Assembly (NCBI RefSeq): GCF_027922425.1
Contig: NZ_BSFQ01000011.1
Location: forward strand, 1 to 64,000
Source: Pseudonocardia halophobica
GTDB taxonomy: Bacteria > Actinomycetota > Actinomycetes > Mycobacteriales > Pseudonocardiaceae
Direction of reading: 5' to 3'
Length of the DNA stretch: 64,000 nt
The stretch's first letter is position 1; the number at the start of each line of letters is the position of its first letter. Positions 50,298 to 59,024 of this stretch are shown here, in pieces. Both the position numbers and the translations under genes were made by a program. The notes beneath the pieces are model-generated. The model was not told the DNA's origin, did no database searches, and saw nothing but the letters and a program-made list of their open reading frames with translations.

Positions 50298-51257
50298 TCA
50301 GCCCGCCCCGCCGTGGGGCTCGACGAGCAGCCGGACGGTGGTGCCGGTCGCGTCGCTCCAGACCTGCAGGACGTCGCTGAGCTCGGAGGCGAGCCAGAGC
50401 CCGCGCCCGCGTGCGCCCGCCGCGGGCGGCGCCACGATGCCGGGGAACGGCACGGCCATGCGGCCGACGTCGTGCACCTCGGCGACCAGGCCGTTGCGCG
50501 TCCACAGCCGCAGCCGGCCGCGCCCCGGTCCGTGCTCGACGCTGTTCGTGGCGATCTCGTTGACCGCGAGGACGAGGTCGGCGGTGCGCTCGGGGTCCAG
50601 ACCGGCCGCCGGCGCGGTCCGGGCCACGAGCCGCCGGACGGCCGGGAGGGCGTCGATCGTGACGGGCAGCTCGGCCGCGGGCGGGCCCAGGTCCGGCGGG
50701 GGCGGCGGGGGGTAGTCGGCCAGGAGCTCCACCGGGTCGCGCACCCCGGCCGTCGGCAGGCTCTCCCCACCGACGCGCAGCGCCGCGTGCGTGGCGCGGA
50801 CCAGGTCGAGGTCACGGTCGGCGGGGCACGGGCAGAGCATGGTGACCGGCAGGCCGTCGAGGGCCACGTTGAGGGCCGCGTCGAGCCGGATCCAGTGCCC
50901 GCGCTCGACCCCGGGCAGGTCCAGGTGCTGGGCGATCACGGTGGTGCGCGCGTCGGGGTGCGGGTCGCGGCGGATCGCCCGCGCCCAGCGGCCGGCGACG
51001 GTGAAGGCCGGGACGCGGTGCACCTCGGCGGGCTCCCGCCACTCGATCCCGGACGCGGCGGACCCGAGCAGGGACTCGAGCGCGGCGCGGTTCGGACCGT
51101 CGAGGACGGCGACGACCCGGCCCCCCTTGCGGAGGGCATCGTCGACCGGCGCGTGCAGCTCACGGGCCAGGAGCGCGGGCTCGCGGTAGGGGACGCCCTC
51201 GTGGACCATCCCGTCGGGCCGCTCCCGGGCCGCCCCCTGGACCGTCCCCTGGTCCAT
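50298..51257 (-). CDS. MEDS-domain / HATPase anti-sigma regulator (RsbA-type)
   Basis: A 319-residue cytosolic protein. The N-terminal ~190 residues match the MEDS (methanogen/methylotroph DcmR sensory) pattern: HEGVPYREPALLARELHAPVDDALRKGG, here in part, ending TMLCPCPADRDLDLVRATHAALR (in part). Residues ~210-310 form a GHKL kinase-like ATPase (LVLAVNEIATNSVEHGPG; GRGLWLASELSD). Such proteins act in sigma-B-like partner-switching cascades as anti-sigma kinases. The ATG at 51257 is preceded by GGTGGGG. A TACTCT hexamer further upstream (about 51293-51298) may be the promoter. Confidence 0.8.
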   Translation of the reverse strand: MDQGTVQGAARERPDGMVHEGVPYREPALLARELHAPVDDALRKGGRVVAVLDGPNRAALESLLGSAASGIEWREPAEVHRVPAFTVAGRWARAIRRDPHPDARTTVIAQHLDLPGVERGHWIRLDAALNVALDGLPVTMLCPCPADRDLDLVRATHAALRVGGESLPTAGVRDPVELLADYPPPPPPDLGPPAAELPVTIDALPAVRRLVARTAPAAGLDPERTADLVLAVNEIATNSVEHGPGRGRLRLWTRNGLVAEVHDVGRMAVPFPGIVAPPAAGARGRGLWLASELSDVLQVWSDATGTTVRLLVEPHGGAG

Positions 51258-51807
51258 GCCCTGCCCCACCCCCGGTCGACGGTTCGCCAGCGCAGAGTAG
51301 TGCGCAGGCACGGGGCACGCCGAACGGAGCAGTACCGGTCGCGGAGCGTGGGGGTACGGGCCCCGCAGCGGCTGCTACCTGGCCCGCGACAGCATCGTCG
51401 CGGCCGCGCCGCCGACGAGCAGCGGCAGGCCCGCGGCCAGCCACACCGCCGCGGAGCCGGGCAGGTCCGCCCGCGGTATTTCCTGCAGGTAACCGATGAT
51501 CGCGGGGCGGACCGGGAATGGCCCGCGGCCGACGTGACCCGGAAGCGGCCCGATCATGGCTCGGACGGGTGGGTGATGTGACGTGGCCGACGGAACCGCA
51601 GGTGACCTGCGTGTCGGCCACGCCGGGTCGCGCTGCACGATCGGGTGCGATTCCGTGGCCGAACGGTCACGGATTGCGGTCGTCGAGCCTTTTCCGTCGA
51701 TTCCGGAGAAAAACCTCGAACGCGCTCCGTCGTTGTGCGGCCGGAGTGTGATCGGCCCGTCGCCCGGCGGGGAGTGGCGATCCGCGGGTGGCGAGGAGGT
51801 GGGCCGG
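51258..51807. other. Intergenic region between the anti-sigma gene and the 176-residue ORF
   Basis: About 550 bases. The left 60 bases carry the anti-sigma gene promoter. At 51375-51557 there is one doubtful small minus-strand frame. The remainder (about 51560-51800) is less GC-rich in places (TTTTCCGTCGATTCCGGAG) and has no gene or strong hairpin that I can identify. Confidence 0.5.
51375..51557 (-). CDS. Possible 60-residue single-helix membrane protein
   Basis: The frame begins MIGPLPGHVGRG and ends with DLPGSAAVWLAAGLPLLVGG and a short basic tail (MLSRAR), one transmembrane helix with inside-positive end. No ribosome binding site or promoter hexamer is convincing. It could be real but unannotated, or chance. 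Confidence 0.3.
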   Translation of the reverse strand: MIGPLPGHVGRGPFPVRPAIIGYLQEIPRADLPGSAAVWLAAGLPLLVGGAAATMLSRAR

Positions 51808-52335
51808 ATGACGGCCGAGCTCACCGATCCCGCGCGCTCGCCGGACCCCGGCGCGTCCGCCGTGCACCTGCTCGACGTCGCCTCCGCCGAGGCGCTGATC
51901 CGCCGGCCGGCCCGGGAGGACCTGCCCGCCGCCGTCGGCTGGGGGGTGCTGGTGCTCCCGGTGTTCGGCGCCGACCCCGAGCTGAGCGTCGAGTTCACCG
52001 GCCGGCCGGACGCGGGACCCGACGGCGGGGAGTCCGAGGAGGACGCCCCCGCGGGCCCGCGCTGGCTCGCCTGTGCCGACCTGCGCCGGGTCCGGCACGA
52101 CGTCGTCGCGGTGCGCGGGCTGCTGCGGGCCGGTCCCGCGCTGGCCGCCCCGGCCGAGGAGCCGCCGCCGCCCGAGGGTGCGGCGCACCGGGTGCAGGGT
52201 GTGTTCCGGATGCGGCCGATGCCGGGCCGGAAGATCGAGATCCGGCTGGCCGCGGCGCTCGCCCCGGCGGGCGGCGTCGAGCCGGGTGCGGGCGCCCCGG
52301 CGCGCCTCGAGCTGCGGGGCACCTTCGCCCGGTGA
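51808..52335 (+). CDS. Hypothetical protein
   Basis: A 175-residue soluble protein starting MTAELTDPARSPD with GGAGG eight bases upstream. It has a central alpha/beta core (VHLLDVASAEALIRRPARED, VGWGVLVLPVFGAD) and a C-terminal part rich in Pro/Gly/Ala. An upstream in-frame extension exists but is Ser/Arg-rich and non-domain-like. I do not recognise the family. It reads towards the MaoC/thiolase/MarR group but is separated by 127 bases. Confidence 0.55.
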   Translation: MTAELTDPARSPDPGASAVHLLDVASAEALIRRPAREDLPAAVGWGVLVLPVFGADPELSVEFTGRPDAGPDGGESEEDAPAGPRWLACADLRRVRHDVVAVRGLLRAGPALAAPAEEPPPPEGAAHRVQGVFRMRPMPGRKIEIRLAAALAPAGGVEPGAGAPARLELRGTFAR

Positions 52336-52462
52336 CCCGGCCGGGCGGCCGCGGACGGGGTGCCGTGGGGTCGGCCACGGACGCCCGCCGGACCCTCTCC
52401 GATGTGGCAGGGTTGCGGGCGGAAACCAGGCAGGTACTGCACGCACTTCACGAGGTGGTTCG

Positions 52463-52918
52463 ATGCGCGTCTTCAACGGTGTGGACGAGGTCCGCGAGGC
52501 CAAGGGCACCCGGCTCGGCGAGTCCGAGTGGGTCACGGTCGAGCAGAAGCACATCGACCAGTTCGCCGAGGCCACGGGCGACCACCAGTGGATCCACGTC
52601 GACGCGGCGAAGGCCGCCGAGGGCCCCTTCGGCAAGACCATCGCGCACGGCTTCCTCAGCCTGTCGCTGCTGCCGGTCCTGGTGAAGGACGTCTACTCGA
52701 TCGAGGGCGTCCGGATGGGCATCAACTACGGCCTGAACAAGGTGCGGTTCACCGCGCCCGTGCCCGTGGACAGCAAGGTCCGCGGGGTCGTCGAGCTCGT
52801 CGACGTCGAGGACACCAAGGACGGCGCCGTCCAGCTGACCACCAAGGTCACGGTGGAGCTCGAGGGCTCGGAGCGGCCCGCGGTCGTCGCCGAGTGGCTG
52901 ACCCGCCAGTACGTCTGA
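52463..52918 (+). CDS. MaoC-family enoyl-CoA hydratase
   Basis: A 151-residue single-hotdog hydratase with the motif FAEATGDHQWIHVDAAKAAE followed by TIAHGFLSLSLLP, giving the catalytic Asp/His pair. It hydrates (2E)-enoyl-CoA with R stereochemistry. GAGGTGG lies before the ATG. Twenty bases after its stop begins a thiolase gene, so the pair probably works in one acyl-CoA degradation route. Confidence 0.9.
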   Translation: MRVFNGVDEVREAKGTRLGESEWVTVEQKHIDQFAEATGDHQWIHVDAAKAAEGPFGKTIAHGFLSLSLLPVLVKDVYSIEGVRMGINYGLNKVRFTAPVPVDSKVRGVVELVDVEDTKDGAVQLTTKVTVELEGSERPAVVAEWLTRQYV

Positions 52919-52937
52919 GCGGGAGAGGAGGGACGTC

Positions 52938-54149
52938 ATGCGCGACGCGGTGATCTGCGAGCCGCTGCGGACCCCGGTGGGGGGTTTCGGCGGGTCGCTG
53001 CGGGACGTGCCGGTGAAGACGCTGGCGTCGACCGTGATCGCGGCGCTGATGGAGCGCACGGGCCTGCCGCCGGAGTCGGTCGACGACGTGCTGCTGGGCA
53101 ACTGCTACCCCACGATGGACTCGCCGGCGATCGGCCGCGTGGCCGCGCTGGACGCGGGGCTGCCGGTCACGGCGTCGGGGCTGCAGATCGACCGGCGCTG
53201 CGGGTCGGGCCTGCAGGCGGTGCTCTACGCCGCGATGCAGGTGCAGACCGGGGCGAGTGAGGTGGTGCTGGCCGGCGGCGCGGAGTCGATGTCCAACGCG
53301 TCCTTCTACTCCACCGCGATGCGGTGGGGTGCCAAGGGCGGGCCGGGTGTGATGCTGCACGATTCGCTGGCCCGTGGCCGGGTCACCGCGGGTGGGGACC
53401 ACTACCCGGTGCCGGGCGGGATGATCGAGACCGCGGAGAACCTGCGCAAGGAGTACTCGATCCCGCGCGAGGAGCAGGACGAGTTCGCGGTGCGGTCGCA
53501 CCAGCGGGCGGCGGCGGCGCAGGCCGAGGGCCGGTTCGCCGACGAGATCGTCCCGGTCACGGTGAAGGGCCGGAAGGGCGACACCGTCGTCGAGGCCGAC
53601 GAGCACATCCGTCCGGACTCGAGCGTGGAGACGCTGGCGAAGCTGCGCCCGATCATGGGCAAGCAGGACGCCGAGGCCACGGTCACGGCGGGCAACGCGT
53701 CGGGGCAGAACGACGGCGCCGCGATCTGCATCGTCACCTCGCCGGAGAAGGCCGCCGAGCTGGGCCTGCGCCCGCTGGTCAAGCTGGTGTCCTGGGGCGT
53801 GGGCGGGGTGCAGCCCAAGACCATGGGCATCGGCCCGGTCCCGGCCGTCGCGAAGGCCCTCGACCAGGCCGAGGTGGCGCTCAAGGACGTCGACCTGATC
53901 GAGCTGAACGAGGCGTTCGCCGCCCAGGTGCTGGCCTGCACCCGGGAGTGGGGCTTCACCCCGTCGGACTTCGACCGGATGAACGTCAACGGCTCCGGTA
54001 TCTCGCTGGGGCACCCGGTCGGCGCGACCGGCGGCCGGATCCTGGCCACCCTGGCCCGGGAGATGGTCCGCCGGGACGCCCGCTTCGGGCTGGAGACGAT
54101 GTGCATCGGCGGCGGGCAGGGCCTCGCCGCACTCTTCGAGCGCGTCTGA
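52938..54149 (+). CDS. Acetyl-CoA C-acyltransferase (thiolase)
   Basis: A 403-residue thiolase. The nucleophile is C88 in IDRRCGSGLQAV. Further motifs are LNEAFAAQVLA, GSGISLGHPVGATGGR and MCIGGGQGLA. It cleaves 3-oxoacyl-CoA or condenses acetyl-CoA. GGAGAGGAGGG before the ATG gives a strong ribosome binding site. It is followed by a MarR regulator one base after the stop. Chain-length preference cannot be read. Confidence 0.93.
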   Translation: MRDAVICEPLRTPVGGFGGSLRDVPVKTLASTVIAALMERTGLPPESVDDVLLGNCYPTMDSPAIGRVAALDAGLPVTASGLQIDRRCGSGLQAVLYAAMQVQTGASEVVLAGGAESMSNASFYSTAMRWGAKGGPGVMLHDSLARGRVTAGGDHYPVPGGMIETAENLRKEYSIPREEQDEFAVRSHQRAAAAQAEGRFADEIVPVTVKGRKGDTVVEADEHIRPDSSVETLAKLRPIMGKQDAEATVTAGNASGQNDGAAICIVTSPEKAAELGLRPLVKLVSWGVGGVQPKTMGIGPVPAVAKALDQAEVALKDVDLIELNEAFAAQVLACTREWGFTPSDFDRMNVNGSGISLGHPVGATGGRILATLAREMVRRDARFGLETMCIGGGQGLAALFERV

Positions 54150-54150
54150 G

Positions 54151-54636
54151 GTGTCCGTGGGCCTCGACCCCCACAGCCCCGGCCCGCACGGGGTGGACGA
54201 GGCGGACGAGCTGGGCACCCAGCTCGTCCGCCTCATCCGGCTGGTCGACCGCGCCCAGGCGCAGCACCAGGTCGCGAACCCCGACGCGGTCGACCGCGCG
54301 GCGTACCTGCTGCTGGTGCACCTGGTGAAGGGCGGGCCGCGACGGACCGGCGCGCTCGCCGAGATGGTGCACTCCGACCCCTCGACCGTGAGCCGGCAGG
54401 TCGCGCAGCTCGTGCGGCTGGGCTACGTGGCGCGCACCCCGGACCCGGAGGACGGGCGCGCCTTCCTCGTCGCCGCGACGGCGGAGGGCGAGCGGGTGTT
54501 CGCGGAGAACCGGCGGCTCCGGAACGAGCGGATCGCCGCGATCATGGCCGACTGGACGCCGGAGGAGCGGGCCACGCTCACCCGGCTGCTCGGCCGCTTC
54601 ACGACCGGCATGGAGGAGCAGTGGTCGCGGCCCTGA
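54151..54636 (+). CDS. MarR-family regulator
   Basis: A 161-residue winged-helix protein. The recognition region is TGALAEMVHSDPSTVSRQVAQLVRLGYVARTPDPEDGRAFLV (here in part), with the conserved DxR/ExGR wing DPEDGR. It begins at a GTG next to the thiolase stop and is co-transcribed with it. It probably senses an aromatic or acyl ligand and represses this operon, which is inference. Its stop lies in the loop of a terminator hairpin. Confidence 0.9.
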   Translation: MSVGLDPHSPGPHGVDEADELGTQLVRLIRLVDRAQAQHQVANPDAVDRAAYLLLVHLVKGGPRRTGALAEMVHSDPSTVSRQVAQLVRLGYVARTPDPEDGRAFLVAATAEGERVFAENRRLRNERIAAIMADWTPEERATLTRLLGRFTTGMEEQWSRP

Positions 54637-54646
54637 GGCCGCGACC
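54623..54646. terminator. Terminator hairpin at the end of the marR gene
   Basis: GGTCGCGGCC and GGCCGCGACC form perfect 10-base arms with loop CTGA containing the MarR stop codon. It lies 27 bases from the stop of the convergent ppa gene and can serve both directions. Confidence 0.7.
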
Positions 54647-54673
54647 CTCCCGTCCCCGTGCTCAGTGCTCGGC

Positions 54674-55195
54674 TCAGTGCTCGGCGGACTCGCCCTCGGC
54701 CGCCTCGGCCTCGGCGGCCAGGCGCGCCCGCTCCCACGAGGCCTTGATCTCGCGCTCGGCGTCGGCGCGGCCGACCCACGAGGCGCCCTCGACGCTCTTG
54801 CCCGGCTCGAGGGTCTTGTAGATCTCGAAGAAGTGCTGGATCTCCGCCCGGTCGAACTCGGGCAGGTGGTGGATGTCGCGCAGGTGCTCCTGGCGCGGGT
54901 CGTCGGCCGGGACGCAGAGGACCTTGTCGTCGCCGCCCTTCTCGTCCTTCATCCGGAACATGCCGATCGCGCGGGAGCGGATGAGGCAGCCCGGGAACGT
55001 CGGCTCCTGGACGAGCACCAGCGCGTCGAGCGGGTCCCCGTCCTCGCCGAGGGTGTCCTCGATGAAGCCGTAGTCCGCCGGGTACTGGGTGGCGGTGAAC
55101 AGCGTCCGGTCGAGGCGGAGCCGGCCGCTCTTGTGGTCCACCTCGTACTTGTTCCGGCCGCCCTTGGGGATCTCGATGAGAACGTCGAAGTCCAC
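54674..55195 (-). CDS. ppa: Inorganic pyrophosphatase
   Basis: A 173-residue family I enzyme hydrolysing PPi to phosphate. Active-site acidic motifs are [24 protein letters not shown] (here in part), [20 protein letters not shown] (in part) and [10 protein letters not shown]. It starts at a GTG with AAGGAG upstream. The C-terminal Glu/Ala-rich tail ([12 protein letters not shown]) extends slightly beyond the usual end. It is divergent from the dacB gene. Confidence 0.95.
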   Translation of the reverse strand: MDFDVLIEIPKGGRNKYEVDHKSGRLRLDRTLFTATQYPADYGFIEDTLGEDGDPLDALVLVQEPTFPGCLIRSRAIGMFRMKDEKGGDDKVLCVPADDPRQEHLRDIHHLPEFDRAEIQHFFEIYKTLEPGKSVEGASWVGRADAEREIKASWERARLAAEAEAAEGESAEH

Positions 55196-55278
55196 GGGAT
55201 GCTCCTTGTGGTCGGTCGTGCCTTCAGGTCGTGACTGGTGCAGGCCGCGACGGTGACGGCGCGGCGACTACCTCTAGT

Positions 55279-56823
55279 GTGGGGGACCGCGTCGCGCCGG
55301 TCGTGACCGGCCGGGGCCGGGGACCGCGCCCGGCGCCGCCGGTGTCAGCGGTCGGAGGGAGCGGTGGGCAGGTGGGACTGGGCCGCCGGATCGGCGACAC
55401 CCTGAGGCTGCCGACGAAGCCGGGACGGATCGTCCTCGTGGTCCTCGTCGTCCTGGCGCTCGCCGCCGGCGCGGGTGGCGCGGTGGCCGTCCAGGCCCCG
55501 AATGTGCTGTCCGACCTGGGGCTCACCCGGGCGGCCCGGGCCGAGAAGGATCTCCCCGCCCCCGTCCCGGAGCTCACCGGGCTGCGCGCCGACGCACCCC
55601 TGCCGAGCTCCGCCGGACTGGGTTCGGTGCTCGACCCGCTCGCCTCGTCGAGCGCGCTCGGCGACTTCGCCGGTGTCGTCGTCGACCCGGCGGCGCAGGC
55701 CGGTGCCGGGTCCCCGACCGCACCGCTGTGGCAGCAATCACCGGAGGAGCCTCTCGTTCCGGGCAGTACCGGCAAGCTCCTGACGGCCGCGGCCACCCTG
55801 CTGACCCTCGACCCGACCGACCGGCTCGTCACCCGCGCCGTCGCCGGCGCCGAGCCGGGGCAGGTCGTGCTCGTCGGGGGCGGGGATCCGACGCTCACCG
55901 CGCTGCCCGAGGGCCGCACAGGCACCTACCCCGAGCCCGCCCGGCTCGACGACCTCGTCGCCGCCGTGCAGAAGGCGACGGCCGGGCAGAAGGTCACCTC
56001 GGTCGTGGTCGACACCAGCGCGTGGACCGGGCCGGTGCTCGCGCCCGGCTGGGACCCGGCGGACATCCCGGGCGGCAACGTCACGCCGATCGTGCCGCTG
56101 ATGCTCGACGGCGGCCGGCTCGACCCGACGCTGCAGGACGGCCCGCGCACCACCACCCCGGCGGTCGACGCGGGTGAGGCGTTCGCGAAGAAGCTGGGCC
56201 TGTCGGCGTCGGCGGTCACCGAGGGCACCGCCCCGGCGAACGCGAAGCCGCTCGGCCAGGTCTACTCGGCGCCGGTGTCGTCGCTGGTCGAACACCTGAT
56301 GACCAGCTCGGACAACGTCCTCGCCGAGACCCTGGCCCGGGACGTCGCGCTGAGCCGCAAGGCCGATCCCTCCTTCGCCGGCGCCTCCGAGCAGGTCCTG
56401 GCCGCGCTGTCCCAGTCCGGGTTCGACGTCACCGGCGCCCACATGGCCGACGGCAGCGGGCTCTCCACCGAGGACCGGGTGCCGCCGCGGTTGCTCGGCG
56501 CGATCCTGGCGGCCGCCGCCGCACCGACCGGGCCGGGCGAGGGCACCGAGTTCCTGCGCCCGATCGTCTCCGGGCTGCCCGTCGCGGGCGGCGACGGCAC
56601 GCTCGACGACCGGTTCGCCACCGGCAGCGCCTCCGCGGGACGGGGCGTGGTGCGCGCCAAGACCGGCACCCTCACCGGGGTGAGCGCGCTGGCCGGCGTG
56701 GTCACGGACGTCGACGGCCGGCTGCTCGTCTTCGCGCTGATGTCCAACGGCCAGTCCCCGGCCACCGTGCGGCCGCGGCTCGACACCATGGCGGCCACGC
56801 TGAGCCGCTGCGGGTGCCGCTGA
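55279..56823 (+). CDS. dacB: D-alanyl-D-alanine carboxypeptidase/endopeptidase (PBP4-type)
   Basis: A ~514-residue exported peptidoglycan enzyme of class C. A transmembrane/signal helix (VLVVLVVLALAAGAGGAVAV) is near residue 60. Catalytic motifs are SxxK as PGSTGKLL, SxN as SSDN, and KTG as AKTGTL. It trims peptidoglycan stems. The start is uncertain: GTG 55279 (VGDRVAPVV) or GTG 55231 extend a basic, Pro/Arg-rich cytoplasmic N-terminus. Position next to ppa and before the DUF2342 gene is the standard actinobacterial order. Confidence 0.88.
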   Translation: MGDRVAPVVTGRGRGPRPAPPVSAVGGSGGQVGLGRRIGDTLRLPTKPGRIVLVVLVVLALAAGAGGAVAVQAPNVLSDLGLTRAARAEKDLPAPVPELTGLRADAPLPSSAGLGSVLDPLASSSALGDFAGVVVDPAAQAGAGSPTAPLWQQSPEEPLVPGSTGKLLTAAATLLTLDPTDRLVTRAVAGAEPGQVVLVGGGDPTLTALPEGRTGTYPEPARLDDLVAAVQKATAGQKVTSVVVDTSAWTGPVLAPGWDPADIPGGNVTPIVPLMLDGGRLDPTLQDGPRTTTPAVDAGEAFAKKLGLSASAVTEGTAPANAKPLGQVYSAPVSSLVEHLMTSSDNVLAETLARDVALSRKADPSFAGASEQVLAALSQSGFDVTGAHMADGSGLSTEDRVPPRLLGAILAAAAAPTGPGEGTEFLRPIVSGLPVAGGDGTLDDRFATGSASAGRGVVRAKTGTLTGVSALAGVVTDVDGRLLVFALMSNGQSPATVRPRLDTMAATLSRCGCR

Positions 56824-56844
56824 CTCCCGCGTAGCGTGGCGGAG

Positions 56845-57927
56845 GTGAACGCCCCCACCGGTTCCGCCGGCGCCGACGTGTCGGCCCCCGACCCCGACAC
56901 CGTGTCCGGCCTGCCCGTGAACTGGGGCCTGGCCCGGCGCACCGCCGCCCGCCTGGTCCCCGCCGGCCCGCCCGTGAGCGCCGCGGTCGCGACAGAGCTG
57001 GTCGAGCGGCTGCGCAAGGACGCGGCCGTGGCGGAGGGGCACGTCCGGGCCGTGACCCGGATGGGCGAGGGCCTGCCCCTGCTGCCCGCGGACGTCGTCG
57101 ACCGGCCGGCGTGGGCCGCCGCGGCCGTCGACGGGATGGCCGAGCTCACCGCGGGCGCCCGGTTGCCGCGCACCGCCCGGGCCGCCCGCGCGGTGACCTC
57201 CACCACCTCCGGCCTCCAGATCGGCGGGGTGCTCGCCTTCGTCGGCGCCCGGGTGCTGGGCCAGTACGACCCGTTCGGCGGGCCGGCGAAGGACGGCCGG
57301 CTGCTGCTCGTCGCCCCGAACGTCTACGCCGCCCAGCAGGCCCTCGACGTCCCGTCCGAGGACTTCGGGCTGTGGGTCTGCCTGCACGAGGCCACGCACC
57401 GGCTGCAGTTCACCGCCGTGCCCTGGCTGCGCGAGCACTTCGCCGCCGAGGTCGGCCGCTTCCTCTCCATGAGCACGGCCAACGGCAGCGCCATGATCGA
57501 GCGGCTGCCGGAGGCGGTGCGGGCCTTCAAGGAGGCCAAGGGGGACTCGCTGGCGCTGGTCGAGCTGCTGCAGGGCCCCGAGCAGCGCGCGGTGCTGGAC
57601 CGGCTGATCGCGCTCACCACGCTCCTGGAGGGGCACGCGGACCACGTCATGGACGCGGCCGGGCCCGAGGTCGTCCCCACCGTCGAGACGATCCGGGCGC
57701 GGTTCACCGTGCGCCGCCGCGGCGGCGGGATCGTCGACCGGGTGCTGCGCGCGCTCCTCGGCGTCGAGGCCAAGGTCAAGCAGTACGCCGTGGGCTCCGC
57801 GTTCACCACGCACGTGGTGGGCGCCGCCGGCATGGACGGCTTCAACAAGGTCTGGAACTCGCCGAACACGCTGCCCACGCGCGCGGAGCTCGCCGCCCCG
57901 GACCAGTGGCTCGCCCGCGTGGCGTGA
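56845..57927 (+). CDS. Zinc-dependent metallopeptidase-like protein (DUF2342/F420-associated)
   Basis: A 360-residue protein with the zincin motif LHEATHRLQF and a distal Glu in TTLLEGHADHVMD, typical of the DUF2342 family found next to tilS in Actinobacteria. The substrate is unknown despite the link to F420-producing genomes. The GTG at 56845 is seven bases after TAGCGT, better placed than the earlier in-frame codon. It ends just before the palindrome array and tilS. Confidence 0.85.
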   Translation: MNAPTGSAGADVSAPDPDTVSGLPVNWGLARRTAARLVPAGPPVSAAVATELVERLRKDAAVAEGHVRAVTRMGEGLPLLPADVVDRPAWAAAAVDGMAELTAGARLPRTARAARAVTSTTSGLQIGGVLAFVGARVLGQYDPFGGPAKDGRLLLVAPNVYAAQQALDVPSEDFGLWVCLHEATHRLQFTAVPWLREHFAAEVGRFLSMSTANGSAMIERLPEAVRAFKEAKGDSLALVELLQGPEQRAVLDRLIALTTLLEGHADHVMDAAGPEVVPTVETIRARFTVRRRGGGIVDRVLRALLGVEAKVKQYAVGSAFTTHVVGAAGMDGFNKVWNSPNTLPTRAELAAPDQWLARVA

Positions 57928-57931
57928 AACC

Positions 57932-58033
57932 GCGCTATGGAACCATAACGCTCGATTCGCCGCCGTTTTTGCGCGTTATGGAACCATAATGCGAATTCTC
58001 GGGCGTGTTCAGCGCGTTATGGAGCCATAGTGC
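57932..58033. repeat. Three 20-bp palindromes at a 41-bp period upstream of tilS
   Basis: GCGCTATGGAACCATAACGC (57932-57951), GCGTTATGGAACCATAATGC (57973-57992) and GCGTTATGGAGCCATAGTGC (58014-58033) begin exactly 41 bases apart. Each is an inverted repeat centred on a TTATGG-AA-CCATAA-like core. The third contains CATAGT, the hexamer seven bases before the tilS ATG. A regulator bound here would cover the promoter, with neighbouring sites on the same face of the helix (four turns). The intervening 21 bases are not conserved. Confidence 0.75.
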
Positions 58034-58038
58034 AGGCG

Positions 58039-58977
58039 ATGGGCGAGGTCCGGCGGGCGGTGCGGGGGGCGCTCGGTCGGCTGCCCGACGACGTCCGCCG
58101 CGCCCCGCTGGTCGTGGGGTGCTCCGGCGGGGCGGACTCGCTGGCCCTGCTGCTCGCCGCGCACGCCGAGCGGCCGGGTGGCGTGGTCGCCGCGATCGTC
58201 GACCACCGGCTGCAGGAGGGGTCCACCGACCGTTCCGAGGCCCTCGCCGCGGCAGTGCGCGCACGGAGCATCGACGCCCGGGTGCACCCCGTGACCGTCG
58301 ACGGTCCGGGCGGCACCGAGGCCGCCGCGCGCCGGGCCCGTTACGCCGCGCTGGCCGCCGCCCGCCCCCACCCCTGCTCGCCCGTCCTGCTCGGGCACAC
58401 CCTCGACGACCAGGCCGAGACGGTGCTGCTCGGACTCGGCCGCGGCTCCGGGGCGCGGTCGCTCGCCGGCATGCGGGAGTGGGACGAGCCCTGGCTGCGC
58501 CCGCTGCTCGGCCTGCGCCGCGACCGGGTCCGCGCGGCCTGCGGCAGCGATCCCGTGCCCTGGGAGGACCCGCACAACACCGACCCGCGGTTCGTCCGGG
58601 CCCGGCTCCGGGCCGAGGCCCTCCCGCTGCTCGACGACGTGCTGGCCGGCGGGGTCGCCGAGGCCCTGGCCCGCACGGCCGCCCAGCTCCGCGAGGACGA
58701 CGAGGCGCTCACCGCATGGGCGGACCGCGTGCGTGAAGCGGCGCGGGACGGGAACACCCTGCGTGTCGACGTCCTCGGGGAGGTCCCCGCCGCGGTCCGC
58801 AGGCGCGTGCTGCGCGCGTGGCTCCTCGAGTCGGGCGCGACCGCGGTCACCGACGCCCACCTCCGCGCCGCCGACGCCCTCGTCGGCGCGTGGCGCGGGC
58901 AGGGCGGGCCCCGGCTGCCCGGCGGGTTGGACGTCGTCCGCGAGCATGGAAGGCTCGTACCCGCACGGCCGGGCTGA
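58039..58977 (+). CDS. tilS: tRNA(Ile)-lysidine synthetase
   Basis: A 312-residue enzyme that modifies C34 of the AUA-reading tRNA-Ile to lysidine. The PP-loop ATP motif is [36 protein letters not shown] (in part) follows. The protein is short, as in other Actinobacteria, lacking most of the C-terminal domain. I start it at ATG 58039, seven bases after CATAGT. A GTG at 58030 is possible but lies inside the palindrome. Next is hpt, 47 bases on. Confidence 0.9.
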   Translation: MGEVRRAVRGALGRLPDDVRRAPLVVGCSGGADSLALLLAAHAERPGGVVAAIVDHRLQEGSTDRSEALAAAVRARSIDARVHPVTVDGPGGTEAAARRARYAALAAARPHPCSPVLLGHTLDDQAETVLLGLGRGSGARSLAGMREWDEPWLRPLLGLRRDRVRAACGSDPVPWEDPHNTDPRFVRARLRAEALPLLDDVLAGGVAEALARTAAQLREDDEALTAWADRVREAARDGNTLRVDVLGEVPAAVRRRVLRAWLLESGATAVTDAHLRAADALVGAWRGQGGPRLPGGLDVVREHGRLVPARPG

Positions 58978-59024
58978 CCGCCCGCGCCCAGCAGAACGAC
59001 CGCCGAGCGAGAGGGTCACACCCC

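Noticed and set aside
57932-58033. Possible CRISPR array (three repeats with regular spacers)
   Set aside because: Repeats are only 20 bases, palindromic and imperfect, the 21-base spacers are too short, and there are no cas genes. Operator or intergenic palindromes fit better.
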